Assembly: GCA_011772755.1 (NCBI GenBank)
Contig: WVYX01000033.1
Span: forward strand, 27,092-60,118
Source of the DNA: Gemmatimonadales bacterium
GTDB taxonomy: Bacteria > Gemmatimonadota > Gemmatimonadetes > Gemmatimonadales > GWC2-71-9
DNA: 33,027 nucleotides
Direction of reading: 5' to 3'
Shown here one piece after another: positions 25,969 to 33,027 of this stretch; the first letter of the stretch is position 1; each line of letters begins with the position of its first letter. The notes beneath the pieces are model-generated. The model made no database searches. It saw nothing but the letters and a program-made list of their open reading frames with translations, and had not been told where the DNA came from. A program made the translations under genes and the position numbers.

Positions 25969-28900
25969 CTCCGAAGCCTCCTCGTGTTATACGTCCTCAA
26001 GTACCGCTGGTGGTCTTCATCCGTCGGATAGGACTCGTCCGCACCGTAGGGGTACCGGGACATCCGATGGAACGGCAACGGCTCCACTGTGTTGCCGTAG
26101 GCCGTGTTGAGATCCGCGTCCTTGACCCAGCCGTCGCTGTAGAGGAGGTAGTCCCGGGCCCATCCTTCGGGGAGCGCCGCGACCGACTCCGCGTCGAACC
26201 CGACGGTGAGCTCGTCCCCCGGCGCCAAGATGACGTACTTGTCATCTGACTCGACAACGAGTTCCAACACATCTCCAAAGCGAGTGAAGTTCCCCTCCAG
26301 CGGCAGCCAAACTGGTTCGGTGGAGACGTCACCATAGTCGAACCAGTGGGGACCATACCGACCGCCTTTGCGGTACAGGCGGGAGTATCCCCGCTCGTGG
26401 AGATCGGCCGCGGCGGGTTGCAGGGTTGTCTGCCTCAGTGGGCTCTGCGGCACACCAAGCGAGTAGAAGATGTGATCCCAATACACCTGCATGTTCGTGC
26501 GGATGCGCACCCGATAGTCATCGCTCAAGAACTCACCGGTGAGGTCCGCGACGACGGTCTTGCTCTTGCCCGACGGGAAGCTCAGGTTCTGGAGCACCGT
26601 TTGCCACTGACCGTCACGATCCGGCACCTGGAGGTATGGCGCGATACTCTCGATCTGATCGGATTGCGACATCGCCACGTTGATGCTGGCATCGGTGGGG
26701 AAGATCCAGCCATTCAAGAACAGCGTGATGCGGTCGGCCTGCGACAGATCCCCCAGCTCCAGGATGAGGTCGTGCATCTCCGTGAGCCCCTGGTACCGCG
26801 CCATTCGCAGATCCGATACGTACACGTCGTCCTTGGCACGGAGCGCCGGGAGCTGATCCTTGCCACCGTCGTCGACGGCGGAAACGGGTAGGCGCTTGCT
26901 CGCCACCTGGTAGATGCGCAGCGACGGGGGACCCGGTGGGACGAACCGCTCGTCGACATAGATCTCGACGGAATCGGGATGGTCGACCACGACGAGCTCC
27001 ACTTCATCCAGGTAAATCGTCTCCCACAGCTCTTCGGTGATCTGGACGGAGTACATCCCATCCTTCGGCTTTAGGACTTCCCCTGGTAGGCGGAGATACT
27101 CCTGAGAGGCGTCTGGTGGTGCGTAGGCCCTCCTCGCGCCCATGATCCCCATCGGCATGCCGATCGCGCTGCGCCACATGATGTCGGTGACGAACTCGTA
27201 GTCCCGACCGTTCCACGCGTAGAGCAAGGGACACGAGCCCTTCAGTATCTGCTCTTCCACCAAGTCCTGATCGCTGCCCGGGTAGAACAGGTTTTGGGGA
27301 ACGCCGTTGGTCCACACGATCCGCACCACGTCGGCTTTGAGCCGGTGCCCGAGCCCGAAGTGGGTAACCGGCTCGCTGACCACCCGCATCTGATAGAGGC
27401 CGCCGGCTCTTACTTCCAGCTTCGCGCCGATGCCGTAGTGGTTGTTCTTGCCGCTCCCCGTCCGGAGGCCGACGAGCTGAACCTTGATGTAGTGGTTGGC
27501 GTCGCCTCCGTCGTTGCGAAGCAGACGCACGCTTCCGTCCGAGCTCGCCACGAAGATGTCGAGGTCACCGTCGCTACCGTAGTCGGCGACGGCGACGTGC
27601 CGGCCGGAGCCGATGTCTTGCGGCAGCCGGGAGGACATGTCGTCGAACCGCCCGGGAGCGGCATTTCGGAAGAGCAACAGGCCGCGTCCACTCGCCTCTG
27701 CCGGCTCCCCAACTACGAGCAGGTCTTGCCACCCGTCGTTGTCGAAGTCGAAGAAGGCTGCATCCAGGCCGATCACCTGCTGCAGCGACTGGTACATCGC
27801 AGTGGGGCGGCGATCCGGCTCGAACGTCCCATCGCCGTTGTTCATGTACAGGGCGTGCTCGCCCTCCCCGAGCCCGGCGACGAACAGGTCGAGGAACCCA
27901 TCGTTGTTGTAGTCGGCCACGGCAACGGCACCCGAACCGCCATCGGTCTGCACCCCGCCGGCTACCGTCACGTCCTCGAAGCGTCCCTGTCGCAAGTTGC
28001 TGTACAGGATGTTGCTGGCATCCTGGTTGACGACGAACAGATCGATGTCGCCGTCGTCGTCGAAGTCGCCAAAGGCTACGTCACGACTGGTCGCGCCGGG
28101 GTCCCCGGCGATGCCCATGATGGCCGCGCGCTCGGTGAAGGTGCCGTCGAGGTTGTTGCGGTACAGCCGATTGGCGGCGGCGCCGGCGAGATACAGGTCG
28201 AGATCACCATCGTGGTCCAGATCGAGGAAGCGGGGTGCGTAGCTACGCCCGGGGTCGGCAACCCGCGTGGCGCGACCGACCTCCCGGAACGTCCCGTCAC
28301 CCTGATTGCGGAACAGCAAGTTCGCGCCTGCCCGCGCCACGAAGAGGTCGAGGTGCCCGTCGTTGTCGTAGTCGGCAAACAGCGCACCGAGGGCCGGCCC
28401 GGCGCCCGCCACGCCAGCTTCGCGGGTCACGTCGGCGAATGCGCCCACGTCGTTGCGGAACAGGAGGCCACTACTCCCGACATAGAGATCCCGGTCACCA
28501 TCGCCGTCGTAGTCGCCGATTGCCAACGGCGCTCCGGGCTCTCGTGGCTCCGCAGGCGCCTCGGGCTCGGCCGCTGCTGCATCCAGCTCTACCAGGGACG
28601 TGACGTCGGTGAAGCGGATGGCGGCGAGGACCGCCTCCTGCTCCTGCACGTCCAATGACACGGTCTGGCTGAACGTCACGATGGGAAACCCGATGAGCAC
28701 GCCGCCGGGCCCACGCAGATCTATGATCCCCGCCTGGTAGACGTTCGTGATGCGCAGCACGTTGTGAAGCGACATGGCGTGGGGCAGAGCCTCCTCCGCC
28801 TGCCCGGCGCGGGCGAGCCCCAGTGCGCGATCGAAGAACTCCGACGCCTCCGCCGGCAGCTCGGGTAGCTGCTGCCCAAGCTCCTCCAGATGCCGCGTCG

Positions 28901-29480
28901 CCTCCGCGGAGTTCCCTAGGCGTAGCAGAGCTTCAATGAGCTGGAGCCGCACCGCGATGTTCGCCGGCACCCGTTCTACGGCCTGGGCGAGATACGCCTC
29001 CCGCTGCCGAAGCACTTCCGGGTCTTCCGAGACCCCGTGCAGCTCGGCGAGGGTGTAGAGGGTCTTGACATGGTCCGGGCTGCGCCTCAGGGACTCCACC
29101 AGCAGATCACGAGCCTCGACCTCACGCTGGGTCAGCTCGTAAACCTTGGCGAGAATCAGTCGGACGTCCGGGTCATGGGGATCTCGCTGCAGCGCTTCGT
29201 CGAGCTGCTGCTCGGCCTCGTCGAACCGCCCCGCCCGCAAGTAGACCAGACCGAGGTTGGCGTAACCCAGCGCCTCGTCCGGCGCCATCGCAACGAGCTT
29301 GCGGAATTCGGCTTCGGCTTCCTCGAGCCGGTTCTCTTCCAGGAACGCCAGGCCCAAGGTCCTGATGGTAATGAGGTCGCGAGCCTGCTCCTCCGACAAC
29401 TCACGTCCACACGCTGTGAGCAGGAGCAGCACAGCCGACCCCATCCGCCATCCGACACGACGGATCATCGTGGTTCTCAT
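25965..29480 (-). CDS. Giant TPR/FG-GAP/UnbV lipoprotein with unassigned C-terminal domain
   Basis: The protein has 1171 residues. The signal peptide ends LLTAC (Cys24). Residues about 35-235 hold several TPRs (GYANLGLVYLRAGRFDEAEQQLDEAL is one). FG-GAP/VCBS repeats with DYDGDGDRD, DYDNDGHLD, DLDHDGDLD and DFDDDGDID loops cover about 320-660, and an ASPIC/UnbV domain spans about 663-745. The last 420 residues (from SCPLLYAWNGRDYEFVTD) are beta-rich and aromatic, with no family I can name. The set suggests a surface scaffold that binds partners by TPRs and ligands by the propeller. The ATG at 29480 has a GAGGAG ribosome binding site and lies 2 bases after the upstream gene's stop, so both are one operon. 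ATG at 29468 is a possible alternative. Confidence 0.88.
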   Translation of the reverse strand: MRTTMIRRVGWRMGSAVLLLLTACGRELSEEQARDLITIRTLGLAFLEENRLEEAEAEFRKLVAMAPDEALGYANLGLVYLRAGRFDEAEQQLDEALQRDPHDPDVRLILAKVYELTQREVEARDLLVESLRRSPDHVKTLYTLAELHGVSEDPEVLRQREAYLAQAVERVPANIAVRLQLIEALLRLGNSAEATRHLEELGQQLPELPAEASEFFDRALGLARAGQAEEALPHAMSLHNVLRITNVYQAGIIDLRGPGGVLIGFPIVTFSQTVSLDVQEQEAVLAAIRFTDVTSLVELDAAAAEPEAPAEPREPGAPLAIGDYDGDGDRDLYVGSSGLLFRNDVGAFADVTREAGVAGAGPALGALFADYDNDGHLDLFVARAGANLLFRNQGDGTFREVGRATRVADPGRSYAPRFLDLDHDGDLDLYLAGAAANRLYRNNLDGTFTERAAIMGIAGDPGATSRDVAFGDFDDDGDIDLFVVNQDASNILYSNLRQGRFEDVTVAGGVQTDGGSGAVAVADYNNDGFLDLFVAGLGEGEHALYMNNGDGTFEPDRRPTAMYQSLQQVIGLDAAFFDFDNDGWQDLLVVGEPAEASGRGLLLFRNAAPGRFDDMSSRLPQDIGSGRHVAVADYGSDGDLDIFVASSDGSVRLLRNDGGDANHYIKVQLVGLRTGSGKNNHYGIGAKLEVRAGGLYQMRVVSEPVTHFGLGHRLKADVVRIVWTNGVPQNLFYPGSDQDLVEEQILKGSCPLLYAWNGRDYEFVTDIMWRSAIGMPMGIMGARRAYAPPDASQEYLRLPGEVLKPKDGMYSVQITEELWETIYLDEVELVVVDHPDSVEIYVDERFVPPGPPSLRIYQVASKRLPVSAVDDGGKDQLPALRAKDDVYVSDLRMARYQGLTEMHDLILELGDLSQADRITLFLNGWIFPTDASINVAMSQSDQIESIAPYLQVPDRDGQWQTVLQNLSFPSGKSKTVVADLTGEFLSDDYRVRIRTNMQVYWDHIFYSLGVPQSPLRQTTLQPAAADLHERGYSRLYRKGGRYGPHWFDYGDVSTEPVWLPLEGNFTRFGDVLELVVESDDKYVILAPGDELTVGFDAESVAALPEGWARDYLLYSDGWVKDADLNTAYGNTVEPLPFHRMSRYPYGADESYPTDEDHQRYLRTYNTRRLRR

Positions 29481-29482
29481 CG

Positions 29483-31345
29483 CTACTCCTCAGCCCCGTC
29501 GGCGCCCGCGGCGCCTAGAGCCTGCTCCCTGATCGTTCGAGTCTCGCCAGCTCGCACGGCGCCAACCTTTTGGATCGCGCCGCTGACCGGCCAGCGCACC
29601 TCGACGCTGTCGATCTGTTGTCGGGTGCCCAGACCAAAGATCAGGGGATTGGTTTCCGATTGGGAGAGGTAGGACGATCCGGTCCGCACCATTCTCCACT
29701 GTCTCAAATCGCCATAGTACACCGTGACGGCTGCTCCAACGGCGCCTCGGTTCTGACCTGCTCCGACCAAGCGGATCCTAATCCAGTTCGCGTCGCCGCG
29801 GGGCAGATCATTGCGCAGCAGGAGCGGCATCGCGCCGTTCACGGTTACCAGCACATCGAGATCGCCGTCCCGATCGATGTCCGCGGTGGCAACCCCCCGG
29901 GCGACGATGGGCTCGGCAAACGCCTTGCCGATCTGCTCGCCGATGTCCACGAACCGGCCGCCACCGGCGTTGCGGAACAACTGGGGCCGCTGGGCAAACG
30001 TCACGTCTTGCTGGACCGCGTTGATCTCCGGCTCGATGTGCCCGTTGCCGGTCATGAGATCGGCATAGCCGTCCAGGTCGAAGTCGGCGAACAGCAGACC
30101 GAATGTCAGCGGCAGCAGCGAAGCTCTCGTCAACCGAGCGGCACCGGCCCGATCCTGAAACAAGCCCTCGCGGATCTGGGTGTAAAGGGATAGCGGCTCG
30201 TGCGAGAAGTTGCCGATCGCGATGGACAGCCTGCCCTCGTTGGCTACGTCGGCGACGTCTACCCCCATGGCGGCGCGGGCCCTGCCGAACTCGTCGTAGC
30301 CGACACCGGCACTGACGGCGATGTCAGTGAACGTCCCGTCTCCATCGTTCTGGTAGAGGAAGTTGCGGTAGGTGTCGTTGGCCACCACGATGTCCGGCCA
30401 GCCGTCGTCGTTGAAGTCAGCGACCGCTACGCCCAGCGACTTGCCTTGCGGATTGAGAACCCCCGCCCGTTCCGTCACGTCGGTAAACCGCCTGCCATCC
30501 ACGTTGCGATACAGGCGGCAGGTATCCCCCTGGTACTGCTGCGGGGTGGCATACGATTTCGTCTTGCCGTCCAACGTCGTGTAGAGATCGGTCTCGGGCG
30601 TCCACTTCACGTAGTTGCACACGAAGAGGTCAAGGCGCCCGTCCCGGTCCACGTCTACCCACGCTGCTGCCGTCGACCAGGACGGGGAATCCCCGGGGCG
30701 GCCGCTGTTCCCTGCCACTCTGGCTTGCCCGGTCACGTCGGTAAAACGGCCGCCATCGTTGCGCAACAGCTTGTTGTCTCCCACCGCCGTGAGATACATG
30801 TCGACATCACCGTCGCCGTCGTAGTCGGCGAACGCCACGCCCATTCCGTACATGCTGAAGTCGAGGCCGGCTGCGGCAGTCACGTCTGCGAAGCGGCCGT
30901 TGCCCCGGTTGCGATACAGCCGCGCAGTCGGCGATGCGCCGTCCCGGCGGTGCCCGGGCCAATGCGTGCCATTCACCAGAAACAGATCGGGCCACCCGTC
31001 GCTGTCGTAGTCCAGGAACCCACCACCGCTTCCCATCGTCTCCGGCATCCACTTCCCGCCGAACGCGCCCGTCTCGTGCACGAACCTGATCCCCGCCGAC
31101 GCGGTGATGTCGGTAAAGCGCAGGGCCGTCGAGTCCGTGGCCGTCTCAACCACGGCGTAGCTCGCCCGGGCGTAGTCCGGCAACTGCGGGACGACCGCGG
31201 GCTCCTCACCACCACACCCTAGCAGGCACCCAGCTACCAGAAGGACGATGCGGCGCCTAGCATGGGGCTGAAACGGGAGCGACGGTAGGCGGCGGAAGCG
31301 ATGCACGCGTGGTGCGGGCAGAGGACGCCCGCGCCACGCGCCCAT
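29483..31345 (-). CDS. CRTAC1-family FG-GAP/UnbV lipoprotein
   Basis: The protein has 620 residues from ATG 31345. A basic N terminus leads into a hydrophobic stretch with two possible lipobox cysteines (VAGC, Cys40, and LLGC, Cys44). The CRTAC1 core begins with FTDITASAGIRFVHETGAFGG and GGGFLDYDSDGWPDLFLVNG. FG-GAP repeats then run through DYDGDGDVD, DVDRDGRLD, DFNDDGWPD and DIDRDGDLD, ending in an ASPIC/UnbV domain (IRIRLVGAGQNRGAVGAAV to VEVRWPVSG). The ATG has a GAGGT ribosome binding site about 9 bases upstream. The frame stays open to 31642, but that extension runs through the large inverted repeat and has no signal character. It is followed within 2 bases by the giant TPR lipoprotein gene and preceded by a cytochrome-like gene. 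Confidence 0.88.
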   Translation of the reverse strand: MGAWRGRPLPAPRVHRFRRLPSLPFQPHARRRIVLLVAGCLLGCGGEEPAVVPQLPDYARASYAVVETATDSTALRFTDITASAGIRFVHETGAFGGKWMPETMGSGGGFLDYDSDGWPDLFLVNGTHWPGHRRDGASPTARLYRNRGNGRFADVTAAAGLDFSMYGMGVAFADYDGDGDVDMYLTAVGDNKLLRNDGGRFTDVTGQARVAGNSGRPGDSPSWSTAAAWVDVDRDGRLDLFVCNYVKWTPETDLYTTLDGKTKSYATPQQYQGDTCRLYRNVDGRRFTDVTERAGVLNPQGKSLGVAVADFNDDGWPDIVVANDTYRNFLYQNDGDGTFTDIAVSAGVGYDEFGRARAAMGVDVADVANEGRLSIAIGNFSHEPLSLYTQIREGLFQDRAGAARLTRASLLPLTFGLLFADFDLDGYADLMTGNGHIEPEINAVQQDVTFAQRPQLFRNAGGGRFVDIGEQIGKAFAEPIVARGVATADIDRDGDLDVLVTVNGAMPLLLRNDLPRGDANWIRIRLVGAGQNRGAVGAAVTVYYGDLRQWRMVRTGSSYLSQSETNPLIFGLGTRQQIDSVEVRWPVSGAIQKVGAVRAGETRTIREQALGAAGADGAEE

Positions 31346-31646
31346 GGCGTCGGACCTCGTGTTTTCGGCAACCTGCTCGCGACGCGTGCCACACATTGGC
31401 TTGCAATACGTATACGCCATGAACCGGTGGGTCCCGCAGGGCGCGGCACGACCGGCGGTCTCGGCACCGGCCCCGCCATCGGGCCGTCGAACGCGCGCCT
31501 GGGGGGAGGCGTCGAGTCCGCCGGTACGTGAGCGCCCGAAGGGACCCACCGGTTCATGTGATACGCAACAAACTTGTGCGACACCATACGAGGCGTGCGG
31601 TGACTGCGTCGCCGATGTCACGCTACAGTCCCTAGTCGACACTGGC
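31346..31646. other. Leader region of CRTAC1 gene, mostly inverted repeat
   Basis: This 301-base gap lies between the cytochrome/TPR gene and the CRTAC1 gene, both on the minus strand. About two thirds of it is a large inverted repeat (31386-31584). I see no gene and no strong promoter. The segment next to the ATG contains only the ribosome binding site. Confidence 0.5.
31386..31584. repeat. Large imperfect inverted repeat (MITE- or REP-like)
   Basis: The core arms CATGAACCGGTGGGTCCC (31418-31435) and its exact complement (31541-31558) are 18 bases each. Similarity continues inward (GGGCGC, CACG, ACCGGCGG, CTCG in the same order) and outward (GTAT, TTGC and a GTG..CAC block), giving arms of about 80 bases around a short centre. 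No transposase is present. It could be a miniature inverted-repeat element or a leader hairpin that affects the downstream gene. Confidence 0.65.
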
Positions 31647-33027
31647 TCACTGCGAGATGGTCAAGCGATGGGTGCGGATCTTCTGCGCCATGAGGTTGGC
31701 ACCGGGGTTTCGCTGTCGGTAGCTGCGCGTAATCTCCTGAGCGGATTCGTCGATGGCATACACCTCGTATGCGGCGGCAGCTCTAGCCGCCTGTTGTTCC
31801 AGTCCCAAGGCCCGGTAGCACAGCATCCGGTGATAGTGGGAGATCCGGTCCTCAGGATCGATGCGGAGCACCTCGTCCAATGCCGCCAGGGCGTCTTCGT
31901 ACTGCTGGCTCAGGTAGTAGGTTCGTCCGAGGTTGCGCCACGCCGCCCGATCGCCCGGGAAGACCTCGAGGACCCTACGGTACGCCGACACGGCGGCATC
32001 GTAGCGACCGTCTTCCTGCAGCACCACACCCCACACCCACGCCGCCTGCGGATCACCAGCAGCGATGGCTTCAGCTTGTCGCAGATACTCGTAGGCGGCT
32101 TCCAGGTTCCCATCCCTTGCCGCGGTCTTGGCGAGATTCAGCGGTCCGTCGATCCGCCCCGGCTGCAACCGCACCACCGCCGCGAAGGCGCGGGCGGCAC
32201 CCCGCGTGTCGTCTTCCAGCAGCAACCCGATGCCGTAGTCGTTGTACCGCACCCACTGCGAGGAGTCGCTGTCGGTAACCAGGGAGTTGCTCGCTGGGGC
32301 CGTCGACGCCACCGACAGCCTGACTTCGTCGGCCGCGATCTCCGTAATCGGGAGATCCGGCACGTCGTCGAACCGCTTGAAGCCCTCACGATTCGCGCGG
32401 AAGGCGAACTCGGTGTAGTGCCTGTCGAACTTGCGCCACAGTAGTCGGGCCGTGAGCGTGAGCGTCCTGCCTGCAAGCTCTCGCGGGACCACGAACTCGT
32501 AGTGAGCGATATCCGCCGTGCCTGGAGCGATCACGTTGGCGAACACGGTCGTGTGAATGTCCTGGGCGTTTCGTCGCTGGATCGGATTGCCGCCCTTGTC
32601 GAGGAGCAGGGACTTGAACACATGGGCCATCGGGTCGAGGTGCCCGTTGTCACCCACCCAACCGCTGACGGCGAGAACGCTCCCCTCCTCGTCCAGTACG
32701 CTGAACTCCAACCACCCCTCGTTGGAGTCGTTGGTGCCTCCGGGAAACGTGTGTCCCACTCCCTTGTTGCGGACCACGACGTCCACGGTGACCCGCTGAC
32801 CGGCCACTAGCGCCGGCTGGGTGCGATCGAGGGCCATCACCGTCTGGCCCTGGCGCCCACTCCTCGACGCGAAGATGTCGACGCTGAGCTTCTCGTCCCG
32901 CAGGAAGGCTTCGATGCGGTCGATGGTCTCCTGGTCGCCGCGAACGAACGGTAGTGCTGTGTTCACTGCCAGGAACCGGTGCGAGCGGACCAGCCCATCC
33001 TTGGCAGACACGTCGCCCAGGGGCGCC
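31647..33027 (-). CDS. C-terminal part of multihaem-cytochrome-like protein with TPRs
   Basis: The gene runs off the right edge; the frame is open through the last base (APLGDVSAKDG), so the GTG at 33011 is probably internal. The visible 459 residues begin with HRFLAVNTALPFVRGD, a stretch that follows the haem region in a family of multihaem c-type cytochromes. A beta-sandwich with the family hallmark NKGVGHTFPGGTNDSNEGW comes next. The last 160 residues contain about four TPRs (AAWNLGRTYYLSQQYEDALAALDEVL-like units). No CxxCH motif lies in the visible part; haem sites are expected upstream, outside the window. Family members work in the periplasm in electron transfer. It precedes two FG-GAP/UnbV lipoproteins on the same strand, a neighbourhood I associate with large TPR/cytochrome modules. 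Confidence 0.7.
   Translation of the reverse strand, partial: APLGDVSAKDGLVRSHRFLAVNTALPFVRGDQETIDRIEAFLRDEKLSVDIFASRSGRQGQTVMALDRTQPALVAGQRVTVDVVVRNKGVGHTFPGGTNDSNEGWLEFSVLDEEGSVLAVSGWVGDNGHLDPMAHVFKSLLLDKGGNPIQRRNAQDIHTTVFANVIAPGTADIAHYEFVVPRELAGRTLTLTARLLWRKFDRHYTEFAFRANREGFKRFDDVPDLPITEIAADEVRLSVASTAPASNSLVTDSDSSQWVRYNDYGIGLLLEDDTRGAARAFAAVVRLQPGRIDGPLNLAKTAARDGNLEAAYEYLRQAEAIAAGDPQAAWVWGVVLQEDGRYDAAVSAYRRVLEVFPGDRAAWRNLGRTYYLSQQYEDALAALDEVLRIDPEDRISHYHRMLCYRALGLEQQAARAAAAYEVYAIDESAQEITRSYRQRNPGANLMAQKIRTHRLTISQ

Noticed and set aside
31346-31642. N-terminal extension of the CRTAC1 lipoprotein frame
   Set aside because: It runs through the inverted repeat and would put about 100 residues before the signal peptide. 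ATG 31345 has a ribosome binding site.

Overview
The window is GC-rich and gene-dense. It is dominated by families typical of Gemmatimonadota (Acidobacteriota is the main alternative): 6-bladed beta-propeller proteins, a SusC/SusD outer-membrane pair, and large FG-GAP/VCBS lipoproteins with ASPIC/UnbV domains (CRTAC1 family). The many lipobox signal peptides and the TonB-dependent receptor point to a diderm. I see no tRNA, rRNA, CRISPR array, transposase or phage gene. The phylum is an inference from gene content only.

Left part (252-10041, all on the minus strand). In transcription order: a GT-C type membrane glycosyltransferase, a small lipoprotein with its own possible promoter and terminator, then a tightly packed operon. 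The operon encodes a parvulin-type peptidyl-prolyl isomerase lipoprotein, an HPr-kinase-like enzyme, an NTP_transf_5-type nucleotidyltransferase, a PqqD-like peptide-binding protein, a methyltransferase fused to a 6-bladed propeller, and a second, secreted 6-bladed propeller. PqqD, HprK-like kinase and this nucleotidyltransferase recur together near peptide-modification (RiPP, lasso-like) loci. No cyclase and no convincing precursor peptide lies in the window, so the substrate is unknown.

Middle part. susD and susC homologues (10214-15525, minus) form an operon with an intergenic hairpin and a terminator after susD. A 566-base divergent intergenic region separates susC from a plus-strand run of three CRTAC1-type lipoproteins (16092-25936). 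The first and third of these are double-length tandem paralogues with two UnbV domains each. The first is broken by a frameshift near 17016-17021.

Right part (25965-33027, minus, convergent with the middle run). A multihaem-cytochrome-like protein with C-terminal TPRs is cut by the window edge. It is followed by a 300-base leader carrying a large inverted repeat, a CRTAC1 lipoprotein, and a 1171-residue TPR/FG-GAP/UnbV lipoprotein with an unassigned C-terminal region of about 420 residues. The two strands meet at a dyad that contains both stop codons.

The common theme is the cell envelope: an outer-membrane importer, five predicted surface or periplasmic repeat lipoproteins, secreted propellers, a periplasmic foldase and a cytochrome. 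The most unusual items are the methyltransferase-propeller fusion in a PqqD/kinase/nucleotidyltransferase operon, the frameshifted paralogue pair, the 199-base inverted repeat and a two-part element shared by positions 50-100 and 22117-22167.
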